Below are positions 1 to 12,600 of a DNA stretch of 64,000 bases, piece after piece. The first letter of the stretch is position 1, and every line of letters begins with the position of its first letter. The notes beneath the pieces were generated by a model, which ran no database searches, had not been told where the DNA came from, and saw only the letters and a program-made list of their open reading frames with translations. Both the position numbers and the translations under genes were made by a program. The stretch is from assembly GCA_013399855.1 (NCBI GenBank), contig VXAY01001313.1:1411084-1475083 (forward strand), read 5' to 3'. The DNA is from Oxyruncus cristatus. Its lineage: Eukaryota > Chordata > Aves > Passeriformes > Cotingidae.

Positions 1-3000
1 AGTAGGAGTCTTCTAATCAGCACCTCGAACTCCTTCGTGCTGGTCTGTTCTTAGCTAGGACTTTCTCCATCCAGAGGAGCTCCCCTGCTGTGCTCACCAT
101 GAGGTTTCTGCAGAGCTTGGGGTGCTGAGAGTCCTCACTGTGCACCCTCTCTGGCTCCCTGATCAGAGAAGGATATTTTTTTTTTTTTTTTAAACCTGCA
201 AGTACTTCACTTGGCGTTAAACCCATAGGTGTTTAAGACATCTAACTGTGTTTGAGATCTTCAAAAGCCTTTTCCCACTTCCGTGGTATTAATTCAAGTG
301 CTTGGTTTCCTGAAGTTCTTCAGGCTGTACCATGAGGTGACAACTTAACTGCTGTCTGTACTCACAGACAAACACTTTCACATCTCCTTCCTCCAGGCAC
401 CAAGAAATCTCAAGATTATCATCTATTATATATGATATTACACATCATCTAGTTATATATATATATTTTTTTAAGAGATAGCAGTAAGGTGCAATTGTAA
501 TTACAAATAATTTACAAGAGCTAGAATTTCTCTCTGCTTTCAAGGAGGTCTATGAGATATTAATCTTTACCAGCACAGGGCTGTCAGCACTATAACTCTA
601 TGCATGTCTCTCTGTCTCTGCATTAACCTCTGCTTTGTTTCTGCCATTCATGCATGCCTATGGTGACTACTGACTCTGTATGATATTCGGTCCCAGTTGC
701 ATCTGATGCTCTACCTAAATAATTCCTATTACAGTGCACATTGACAACCCTGACAGACAGACTGGGCAGGCTGAGAGGAGGAAAGCTCTAATCCCCGATG
801 TGCCTGGTGTAACACAAGAAACTAGAGACAGCATCTGAAACGGGCCTGATCCTTGTGAGCTGCAGTAACTATGAGTCCATCTACCCTTCCCATTCCTGCA
901 TCTTCTTATCCATGTGCAAACTTATTCAAGGTTAGTTTGCTCAGGTTGTGAGCTTGGCTGTTGACCAAGGTAAACTTGCACATCCCAAAAAGGCCTTTAA
1001 GTTGAAGACAATTCAGGCAGAAAACACTGACGAAATAGGAATAGTCACTCCCAGCATCCCCATCCATGAGGAGGTCAGTAGCAAATCACTCACTGAACTG
1101 TGTCTCCACTTACAGAAGCATAAGCATTTTCAAATCCATGGCAGCACGAGTGTTTCAGCACAGACCAGAAGAGCAGCCATGAGCCCTCCACCAGCCAGGG
1201 TTGCACCCCAGGGTGACCCATTCCAGGTGCCATGTCTCAGGAGCCATGGGGAATCGGTGGCTTCCCTGGCCCTGTTGCTCTGAGGCGTGTGTATGGTCAG
1301 CCTCTGCAGCCACGGGGCACACCACAGAGCCAGCCTCAGTGACACCTTCAGCCTTCCCCACACACTCTGGGGAGCCCCTCTGCAGAGGGTCAGTGCCCAG
1401 GCTGTAGGAGGAGATGGGATGGGGCAGGTTGGCCCCCTCCTCCAATCTAATCACCTTCAATTCCGCCAACTCAGACAAGCAACACCTATTCCCAGCCCTA
1501 GCTCCTTGACTCCAGTTGAAATCGTGTGCAAATAATTTCTAAAGCTGTTTCAAGAGAGACACTTAAAAATGGCCAACATATTCAAAAATAGTGCCTTTCA
1601 GCAATTCATCTCTATAAAAAGTGCTCATGGGAGCATTATGGTAGAAAATGGATTTTGCTTTGCAAATGTAATGATTCATATCATGATTATCTGTGCATTC
1701 ATCCAGTCACAGCAGAAGAACAATGTCATATTACACATCTGACCAAACACAACTAATCAGTACAGATTGACTGAAAGTTGAGATACTCACCGAGGGATTT
1801 CATTGTTTTCTTCTCTTCTTTTTTTTTTTTCCAAATCAGTCTGTATGGTTACATATGCGCAACAAAAGACATTGAATGGATAAAGAAAATTATGATTTTC
1901 TCATGAAGTCTAAAGTATAAAATCTATATGAATTACTAATTTTGATTTAAATGCTCAGGTGTAACAGCTACTTATTGCATAAAACATCTAATATATATAC
2001 ATATATATACAGTCTGAGACAGTAAAATAAAACTGACTGGAAGATCTGAAACTCAAGAGGATGTACATCAAAATTTTTTTGTATCTATTAATTTAGAATA
2101 TAAAACATTATTTGAGAACTTAGAAGTGAACTGAAATTCTTTAGCATACATCAAGATTGTTTAAAGCTTCCAGCCCACGGTTTCTGATTTTAAAGGCCAT
2201 GTTTTTATGAAGCTGAATGTGCAAAACTTTGTGCAAAGACATTCATATTCATGAAAGAAGTTAACAGGAGGTCATTCATGAGGTCTTTGTGTGGGACCTG
2301 AATGAGCATACTTAAAAAGGTGAATAAAGCTAAAGGAGACAAAGGAGTGTTCTTCAGACCAGTCTGCTTGGAAAAACCTCCCTATCTGAAATTTTTCAGA
2401 GGGCTCACACCTGCAAAGTTCTGATTGTCCCAGTGCACTCAGAATCATGACAAAGTGAGGTACCTCCCCCAGCAACAGGTCTGCTTAAAGCTGGCTGAGC
2501 AGGTACACCCAAAGGCAGATTATTCCCTTATAACCCCCCTTCAGAAGCAGAGGGATGTGTCACATTCCTAAAACACAAAATATAAGCCTTTCAGCTCAGC
2601 AAAGGCCTGGATCCAACTCTCTCTAGTGGCTTAAATTGATTGTGTTATAGCTGAAGTTCTACATATGTTAGGAATTAGGAAACATGAAGCTGCTGAGCCC
2701 TTTGGTGACTTGTCAAGCTCCAGGATGCTCATGCACAGGCACTAAAACAAGCAGGTTTTCCAGATGGCATCTGGGCACTCCTTCTCCACGGCTACTCCGT
2801 GGAGGTAGTCCATTCACAAAGGCTGCTCCAGGTTGGGGACTTGCAGACTCGGATCCTACCACTGAGACAGGAGGCTCAGTGAAGTGCTTCATGATTCCTA
2901 TGAGGGACATTGTTTTCCAGACTTCCTGTTTTAGCCAGCTACTAAGTCATTGGTGCCTGTTCTCTGCCCATTAGAGCTGGAAGGTTTGGCTGCACCTACG

Positions 3001-5355
3001 GCCAGCTGCAGAGTGGAGGAGCCCAGGTGTCATCTGCTGTGCTTGTCACATCTGTTTCCTGATTTACCCAGGAGTCACCAGGTAATGAAAAGCAGGCTGT
3101 TCTCAGTCCTTGCAGATTTCTGGCTGTCATTACAGGACTCTGCTGCCTGGTGAGGTCCTGGCATTGCTGTGAGGGTCAGCTGGTGAGTGACACTGACCCA
3201 CAGTGTCCAGTTCTGCCCCTGCTCCCGGGACTACATGTCACTCTCACCACACCTGCCAGCTGGGCTGCAATGCCTTGAGGTAGAGATCTCTAACCCTTCC
3301 TGTTGCAAGCAGAAACCTTAAACAATGACAGCTCTACATATAACATAATTTCCTCAGTTTGGACTGTTCACAGGGATACTGTTCCAGAAAATATCTAAGA
3401 GCCTCCCAGGTATCGTGTTGGCCAGTACCACTGGATGGGGACTGCTGGCTAAGAAAACAAAAGATTTTCAAGATTTTGGAGGGGGGAGGAAACAAGACCT
3501 CCAAGTCATTTTATATGCTATCAGAAACTGGATTTCTGGTTGACTCCATTGTTTCCCTGGTTGTTTTTATTGGGTGGGTAGTTTAGGTGTTTGTTTGTTT
3601 GGGGTTTTTTGTTTTGTTTTGTGTGTGTGTGTTTTTTTTTTTTTTTTACATGACTTCGTCAAGGACCTCATAATACACAGAACTATATTTTTGCAAGACA
3701 CAAGCATATACTCTTTACTATGGTCACCTAAAAAGACACATCAAAAAGAGCTACTTTCATGCATTTTTTTTCTTCCTTCTTTTCCACCTTTCACTTCAAT
3801 ACACTGAGGTCTATTGTTCTCACAATGATTCAAAGTCGTTGAGAGTGCCAGTGACGTGGCAGAAGGAATTGGAAGCGATTCCTCCCTAGCAGGTGTCAGG
3901 TCACTGTCAGCTGCCTGCTCTCCAGCTGAGCACATGTGTGCAAGCTGCTCCCGTTTCTCTGTCAAGCTCTGCTTTTTTATCAGCACATCTCAGCACAAGC
4001 CTCTCTTTCCCCTTCTCTCCCACGTTGTAGTTCCTTCATAAATCTCAGAGTACAATGAAGTGTCACTGTGTTTATCCAGATCCAGTAAGGCAGGAATATA
4101 TCACAGCACACAGCTCTTAACTCTTCTCTTGTTTATTAAACTGCTTGAAATGCATAGGAAGAACACGTCAATACTGTTAAGGTTAATGACATTGATTCAT
4201 AGCAAGAGAGAGCCAGCATTTATAGTCAAATGATCCTTAGTAATTGCTGTAATAAAGTCTGCAGATAAGCTCTCAAGGTACATGGTTGTGGACAGTGTCT
4301 CTATTCAGCACACCTCAGAGGAGTTCAGGTTCCTTATGGAGGAGTGGCAGGTGCTGGAAAGAGCAGAGGAGATGTCCAGCATGTGTCTAATTGCAACCAG
4401 CCTAAGTGATCATACCTCCTGTGATATGGGGCCCACTAGTCTCTCCAAAAAGCACTCTGACAAAGAGGTTGGTACCTGTACTTCCCACACTACAAGAGAT
4501 GATGCTGAGGACCAATGCCTGCTCCATTTTCTATTTTATAATAGAGATATATGGTGAAGTGAAGAAGAGTTGGCTCCACAGAGACATAACCACTCTTTAG
4601 AACAGATTTGTGTCATTAAGCAGCATGGGGGTATTAACAGCACTCACTGTCACTGTTCAGATGATAATGCTGTCCCTTTCTGTAAATGAATATTCTAGCT
4701 ATGTAGTTTGTGTCAAAAGGATGAGATTTGTTAGAGAAATGATTTTAACCTGCAACTTCAAATTCAAGAGCAGACAAAATTATCACGGTTCCCACCTGCA
4801 AACTAATGACATCACATGAGTTGTGTGAGGATAGGCCAGGCACAGGTAAAAGAAGCAGAAGCAGCTTCTCATTTGATGGCTTAGAGTCAACAGAAGGCTA
4901 CATTCACCAGGAGGACTTTGTCTCAAAATGACAACACCTAAAATCAGGGCTTTTGGTGGCCCCAGACTTCCCCTGCAGAGATACTCACGGAATCACATAC
5001 TGCTTCTAACAGACTAAGAAAAGCACCTGAAGTCTTCCTTTCTCAAAGATCATTGCCTTATTTTAGCTGAAATCACAGCTCTGAGTCAGGGATGAGATGA
5101 GACCCAAACCTCCTTTGCAAGTTCCAGGAGTCCTTTAAGCTCTGGGCTATGAAGTGCAAGAAGAGCAGCTCAGGGCTGCGTTGTATTATGAAGGCACATT
5201 ATGCTGGCCTGGCCTGCCCCAGAAAGTGCCACATTCACTGCCGAGAGGGCTCTGTCATTGCATATGACTGTGTAGCTCAATATTCAGGCTATTGCGAATG
5301 TGATGAAATGCAGAAATTGAGGCAATTGCTTTTCTGCCAGCAAACCTCATTTGTG
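1..5355. other. Non-coding: no gene seen
   Basis: Ordinary unique sequence with small T tracts (176-191, 1819-1830), a short AT run near 1990-2010 and the T/G tract at 3587-3647. A GC-richer patch at about 1140-1440 opens short frames on both strands, with no recognisable domain, splice pattern or repeat. Confidence 0.7.
3587..3647. repeat. T/G-rich low-complexity tract
   Basis: TTTG repeats, a short GT dinucleotide run and then about 16 T. Length-polymorphic microsatellite candidate. Confidence 0.85.
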
Positions 5356-5426
5356 GCTTTAGAGCTGACATGTTTCCGAGGTGAGACAAGGGAGCTTTAG
5401 AGCTGACATGTTTCCGAGGTGAGACA
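5356..5426. repeat. Perfect 33-bp tandem duplication (period 38)
   Basis: The 33 bases at 5356-5388 (beginning GCTTTAGAGCTGACATG, ending GGTGAGACA) recur without change at 5394-5426, separated by AGGGA. Surrounding sequence is unique. The lack of any difference points to a recent duplication or an assembly artefact. Confidence 0.95.
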
Positions 5427-8400
5427 TCGTCCAGCCAGCAAGCACATACTAACCTCAGTGAAGATGATTCACTACAACACCAAGTGGCAACAATTTTGTG
5501 ACAGGGTGGGATAAAAACATCATACTTTGTCTGCTCTTTGTCCCTAAAAATTCTGTAGTTTACTGGTAGGTGTTTTCATGTTTTGCTATCTATCTCCAGA
5601 CCCACCTGAGAGAGTCAGTGGTAATACATGGCCCTGTGCTGATTAAAGCCACAAGTCCATTTAGGCATGTTAACCATGGACTGGTTGGCATTTCACTTAG
5701 TTTGCCTTGCCAGTTCAACATCAATTGTCCTAGAGCAAATTTATATAGTTAGTTTCCATCTCTTAAGTTTTGCAAGTTATATTTTTAATAGCAGCATAAT
5801 TGTTCCCACACAGACTGCATAGAAAATCACGCCACTTTGCATAGTATACTTGGAGTATTATCGTGACCATCATTGACATGAAGTCAGATGCACTGTTCTC
5901 CTCATAAAGAGAATCTCCCTCAGTATAGGTATTTGGAAGAGATATCAGTCTCACCTTGTCCTACTTGAAGCCCGAGGAGAAAGAGTGAACCTGTGCCAAA
6001 AGAAAGGCCTTAATCCAATTTCAGGCTTTAAGCATCCACCTCCTCTCTGCCCCTGAAAACAAGAACATCCCTCACATACATTCTTGCACGGGCCAGTCTG
6101 GGTTTGAAGAGTGAGCAGGATCTGCTGTTTAACTTCAAGGACAGCAAAGGAAGTGGGATTTGGACTCCGTTTAACCTGCATCCACACACTGTGCTAAAAA
6201 GAAGATTTGAGCTCTGGCTGAAAGTGAATAATTGGCAGTAATTAATTTCTGCTGCAGATCATTAGCAATTTACAACTCCTATGAGCAAATGAAAGGAAAA
6301 GCATGGTTCATCAAACTCCTAAAATTAGCCCTAAGTGAGTCTCTAACACCAAGGATGGTGACTCTTTCTGAAGGCCTGGAAGGCAGCACAAGAGACCTCC
6401 TGTCCAGGTCTGCAAGTCCAGCACACTTAGAGAGCTATATTTGAATTTCAGCACATTCTTTACACTGGTTCCCCAGCACTGGCAGGTCAGAGGCAGGAAG
6501 GCTCTGAGGGCTTCAGATATTCAGTTTGCAGTAAGTGTGACTTTTAACACTGCCAGTTGCATTCCTGGTGGTTCCTCTTTTTCTCATTAAGAATTTTTCA
6601 AAGTTAAAAACTCATCACTAGTCAGATGGATTATGTTAAAGCCCTCCAGATTTAGAGCTATAGTTGGGAAAATTAGGTGAAACAAGTGTTTCTGTTCAGC
6701 AGGTCGGTAGATATATAACCTCAGCTATTTTCTGCCTGGTGTTAGAGACTTGAGAGGTCTCTGTCAGACCACAGGAATGTTATGATTGAGTAATATAATT
6801 TATTTCCATGCAAATCCTAACTTCTTTTAATAGAGACCTCATGGGAATACTAATTTCCTTCGTATATTACTTGGGGAAAACCCCAAAGTAAAAAGATAAC
6901 TACCGCATAAGCATGGAATAAGTTGTATAATTTGAAATTCAGTATTGACAGGATGCTAGAAACTACAACAGAGGGTCTTACTGCATCTCTCATTTTGCAT
7001 CATGCCAAGATTCCCTTCGATCAGGAATTCATTAACTGAAACCTGGAACAGGTTTTTAACAGCCTTGCCCTGCCAACAAAACAAACAGTCCACATCTGAA
7101 ATCCCTTTAAGAAAAATGTTAAGCCAGAAGTTTGCTTGCCTCTGCCCACAGAAACATGCACATCTGCACCTGAGTCATACGTGGCACATATTACTCATGC
7201 TGATTTCACCAAAACTCTTACTGAGGATCCATCAAAATGGATGGGTAACATTTAATCAGCTCAGCTATAAGCTGATTTGTGGTATACAAAAGAGGCTGAG
7301 ATCCAAGTTTTCCACGGCACAGGCTATCCCCATTCTTTACAGATGTTCCTCTGATTAGACTGTAACCTAGGGCTTTAAAATTTCCTGTGGCTACTGAAAG
7401 TAGCTAGGAAAAGTATTATTTATATTTACCTGAGTTCCTCAGATAACCAGAGCGTCCCATCCCTGTCCTGTGCAGCTTTCTAGAGCCAGCCATGACCTGA
7501 GCCATCCAGGGAGTTCTCCCATCAGTCCCCAGGGATGCCACAGCCCAAAGCCTGCTGGAAGCAGAGGACATCCCCCTGGCATCCATCTCCCTGCTGTATG
7601 GGGTGAAATGCTCAGGACAGGGAATCCCCTGCCCCCCTGCAGCAGGACTGCTGTCCCTCAGCAAGACAGAAGGCTATCCTGAAGCCAGGATCTCTAATGC
7701 ATTTAATGATAATTAGTAAAAATGACAGCAGCATCTGAAAACAAAATGTTATCTGTTATCATTGCAAATGCTTTCAGGTTAGTCTATATACTGTGCATAT
7801 ATATGTATATCTCAAGAGTTTGAAAGACTGCTAAATTAAGGAATGTAATCTATTTCTGCAGGGCTCAGGCTTTAGTTTCAGTTAGCACGTATTCATGAGC
7901 ATAGGTCTCCATCCAGGAAAGATAACTTGAACTTTTAACTTGAACTTTAATAATTGTAAAATGGCAGAAAGCATGTTTTAAATTCTACACTTGCAGATTA
8001 AAACACTGTAATTTCTTTACTCCAGAATCAGTTACTGCACTGCTTTATTGTTATTTATATATACATTTACAGACACTCAGTATCAATACCTATGTGAACT
8101 GTTAGTATAACTGACTATTTAAGGATATGGTCTAAAATCTGAGGCATTTTTGGCTGAATTCCCAGTCTCCTGTATGAAATTGTTATAGACCTATGGAAAA
8201 AAAAAATAAGTCTATTTAAAGTTTCCTATCTGAAACGAGAAAATAATAGAGTTGATAGTGCCTCTTTAGACATTTTTTGTCTTACAGAATTACATATAAT
8301 AATAGTAACCTCTTTGAGAACAAAGAATTTTTTACAGTATAAATTTGTGCAGAACTAGCAGCCTTGGGGGATCAAGGATAATATTGTAATATAAATGATA

Positions 8401-10623
8401 ATTAATTTATATTTTACTGGGAAATTTGTACTATAAATATGCCCAGAACAGCAGTCAATGGGAGATCATGCTATGAATCCCCAAATCAGATGTAGATCAG
8501 CTAATGTAAGTATTTCCCTAAATGCAAGAAAGCAGCAAATCCGTGTTGCCTATGGTTTTGATCAGCCAACGCACTGACCTGCATTGCCAGAACACAAAGC
8601 ACTCCGTGCAGAGCTCCCTGGCGAGGCAGTGCTACTGGCCTTTGTGCAGGACAGGGATTCCCAGCTCTCAGGGATTCCCCACCAACGCCCCAGCCACGAG
8701 TGCCAGCAGCCCTGCTCCCAGCTCTCCTCTCTGCTCTGCTGAACACGGCCTGAAAACAAATGCTCCACCTGCATTTTTTGTTCCTAAAAGCTTTAGGAAC
8801 TTGACTTTCACTGAAATTCTGCTCTAAAGTCCAGTCCTTTGGCAAGAGCCATGCTGACCTCCCCATTGTCAGCTCTGCCTGACAAAGCGTGCTCTAGTTT
8901 GGGGAGCATTTTCCCCTTCTCTTTTCCAGCTTTCCAGCTGGTGGCCTCCCCATGTCCTCACTAAGAGTGAGTGAAAGCAGCCTCGGCAAGCCCACAGCAG
9001 TGTCTGAGGATTTTCCGTGGGCTGTGAGAACACGTTGCCACATCTGTCATCATGCCTAAAAAGCCTTCGGAGCGTGCTCCGTGCTTTCGGTGGCAGATCT
9101 ACTTTATCACTTCTTTTTCTTTCTCTCCAGGGGAAATAAAGGAATGAAGAATCTGTGGACAGACGGCAGCTCCTGGGTACCCCCGATCAGCTGCAAGGCA
9201 GTGAGCACAGACTTACTGACACCATGCGAAATGCTCAGGAAACCAACATTAATGAAATTGCTGTGGGCAAAGTTAGCAGCCAAAACACTTTCTAACTGCT
9301 CCTGCCATCCTGTGCAACCCCTGCTCCTCTGCTGATCAGCACAACCAGCGGTGACATCTGCAGCACTTAAGGACCACGATCAGGACACGTACCTGGCTTA
9401 CCGGCAACTTCTGCTCTTGCTGAGGTTTTTATGACATTGTATCAACATGCACCACACAGTCGCAGGCATGGAAGTGCTCTCCCTTCAGTATCTTCCAGGG
9501 AGACTCTATTTTTCCATTTTTATGATTGGTTATTACTATCATATTGGTTCCCAGAATAACAAATACAGTTTGGCAGAGACTGTAGGCACCTATCAAATGT
9601 GGAACCAACTAGACCACAGTGGAAAAAAATGGGGTTTATATCTGTGCCAAATTTATCCTTGCAGAAAAAAAAAAAAATCATATGAATTTTTTCCTATTCT
9701 ATTTTTCTTTTACTTCACGTTTTAAAATATTGCTAAAAATATTTTCTAATATAAAGTCATATATATAACCATAAGTCAATACATTATTTTAAATGCCGAA
9801 ACTAGAATGCTGAATCTTTCAGAAATAGAAAAATGAAATTACTGGTGTCAGCTAGTATTAGCAAAACATTTTACTGTTGTCAAATTTGCATATTTCATAA
9901 GTTTCCTTATAAAAAGTTTCACTCAGCCCTCTGTCCCCATGAATTTTCCCTTTACAGTCTGTTAAATGTATAGCCTTCATGTTACCCTCCTACAGAAAGT
10001 GTCTTTTAAGGGGTCATCACTGTGGCTGACAAAGACAGAATTAGATCTGTCTGAAAATTCGCTATTTCATTCTTTTTGTTTACCACCGTCTTAGCCTTAT
10101 GTGAGCATTTCTATTCTGCCCCTACAAATTCTTCTGATACCTTTTCCTGATTTGTGTCCGTTTAACCCTCTGAAGCAAGGATACTGTCTTTCCTCAAATA
10201 TTACCTCTGCTAACACTTCCTCAAGAAATTATTTGAGCAGTGCCTAGGTCATATAGACATAGGAAATTATGAGCTAAATCTCCCAGGAGGGCTTCGAGCT
10301 ACAGAGCCCATGGCAGAGTCTGTTGGGTAAAACTTCAGCTCCGAGGCCGGAGGGCTGTGGGTGCTGGTAGTGAGAGAGAGACAGGGAAGGGGACCGGCCC
10401 CAATTCGGTGGGGGCAGCTGGAGCAGAAGTGATGAAGCTCTCTTTGACTGAGATGTTTCACTCACCTGTGAAGACACCAATAGCTAAAACACCACCTCTT
10501 GTACCCCACCTGGCAACTCAGTTGGAACCATCAGAGGCTTGTTGGCATTTTTAAGGCTAATGATGCAGCGGCTCATGTGACAGCAGACGTTTGAAGTCAC
10601 ATTGTTTGTAGCCTTATGAGACA

Positions 10624-10712
10624 ACATGAGCCAAGATTGATTTTATAATTTTGAAATCAGATTCTTTATATTAATTGTTTGATGAATAACATGAAGCAAA
10701 ATTGATTCTATA
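10624..10712. repeat. Diverged direct repeat, 24 bp, period 65
   Basis: The words starting ACATGAGCCAAGATTGATT (10624) and ACATGAAGCAAAATTGATT (10689) agree at 20 of 24 positions. Probably an old local duplication. Confidence 0.5.
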
Positions 10713-12558
10713 GTGTCACAGACTGATTTATTCAGCAGTGCATAACAGTCATCATCCAGTGTCTATAGCCTGCTGTTAACAGGCACTTTGAATGCCCTTT
10801 CCAAACCCTGCTTGCATCCACTTGACTATGATTACAAGTGCTATGTATAAATCAATTCACTTAATTATGATTAAAGATTTCAAAAGAAATTCTCCTGAAA
10901 TGACTAAATCCATCTAAATGTGAGGAGAAAGTGCAGCATAAGAAAGAGTTAAAGTGGCAAAGAAAGATCACGGCACTGTAGCTACTGCTCTGTAATAGAT
11001 AGGGACAATCAAGGATTTCCTGTTGGGAGTCTGACAAAGCAGATGTTTTCTCCATTCATATCCGCCTTTGCACAACTTGCTTTTCTGAGGACTCTTGGCC
11101 TGGAGACACAGGGCACATTTTGGATCCCTCTCTAGCCCCCATCACACTCCTAAGTTTTCTTTCTGTTAGTTGCAGAGGTAATCAGCACAGAATGGCTTCT
11201 CCCTGTTCAACACGACTGGCAGTGGATCAAGAACCCTTTTTTCAGCCTACTGAAACAGCATTTCTAGCCAATCCAATAAAGCTTAAGAGGCAATCTCTTC
11301 ATTATACCCAAAGTGTTAAAAATTGTTTCTGAATGTCTTTTTCAACTTTTTCATATTGATGTAAATTAAGTGACTTTTATCGAGTTGTATCAGATTTGCA
11401 GCAAATTAATTATTGGTAATAAGAGTATTATTGTAACGTTTTGGTGTGTCCTAAATAACCCCTTTGTTTTCTGCATATACTAATTTTTAAACCCTAATTT
11501 AAATATATAAATAACACCAGAAAGCAATCAAGATTTCTTCACTGTATGCCTCTCACAGGATAATTTTCTCATACATATGCATTATGGCTGAAAGACATGT
11601 TCTGCATACTGACAGTAGTTATACAGCTTGGTGTTCTTGTGCTCAGTGTTATAGTTATACAGTTCACTTCTACGATAGGTCAACATTTTTTTATATTGAG
11701 TTTTTAACTGAACATTTTTTAAATGGTAGGATATTACTTGCTTTGGTATAATTCACTTTCTTATCAAAATAACAAATAGCAAAATATCTCAATGTGAAAA
11801 AAACATCAGTACTTCACAGAAAAAGGAATGTTTCTTTTCCCCCTTTCTCTTCTTTATCTGCCTTTAAATTATATTCAGGCATCTAGCACCACACTCCACT
11901 AAGTCCCATCACAAGAGAAAAATCATGATGCATTATTAAAGATAGAACCCAAGAATGGCAGAGACAAACATGAGATAGCTAAATCATCTCCCCAGAGGAA
12001 ACACAGTGGTAATTCAGAATTAAAATATTTTTTCATTTGCTACTGGAATATGTCAGGTTTTGATTTGCAGCTGAAAACAAAAAATATTTTCAGCTCAAGT
12101 TTTTACAGAAAGTTCCACATTTTCCAGGAGTCACTTTTATTGATGATTTAAACACCAGCCAAGAAGCATTCATAACAGCTGAAGAATATGCACAAACTTG
12201 CAGTATTTCTGGAAGAGAAACTTCAATTCCATATGGAGCTGTTGATAATAAACTTTCTTATTACACATCCATGATTCACAGTGTGCAGACTACAGCCAAA
12301 TATAGCCATGTGTGTAAGGAAAGGGGACAGTCGTCTTCACAGATGTGATTGATAATAAATAAATATGGTTTATATCAAACACTGAAATAAATAGTCCCCT
12401 TACAACACCGAAGTATGCTTAATAACTTACTGAGAGTGACAATAAAAATCATCTACTAATTTTTTTCCAGTATCTTAATATGCCTCAGTGCATTTTTTTC
12501 ATGAAGTTGTGTTTTAAGAGCAAGTACTCCTTTTGAGCAATGACTTAGGTAGTGAGCT

Positions 12559-12600
12559 AGGCCTGATTTTCAGAAAGGACTAGGCAATGAACTGAGCTAT
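12559..12600. mobile_element. Possible single arm of an old MITE (different family)
   Basis: AGGCCTGATTTTCAGAAAGG and the following GACTAGGCAATGAACTGAGC recall the end of a sauropsid inverted-repeat element beginning GGCCTGATTTTCAGA. The partner arm is not visible; a T tract (12601-12611) follows at once. Low confidence. Confidence 0.25.

Noticed and set aside
835..880. CGGGCCTGATCCTTGTGAGC as a MITE end
   Set aside because: Only about 12 bases resemble a known end type and no second arm follows.
8885..9135. Possible small exon: pyrimidine tract plus CTCCAG followed by a short open frame at about 9131
   Set aside because: A lone acceptor-like site is common by chance; no matching donor, homology or conservation could be shown.
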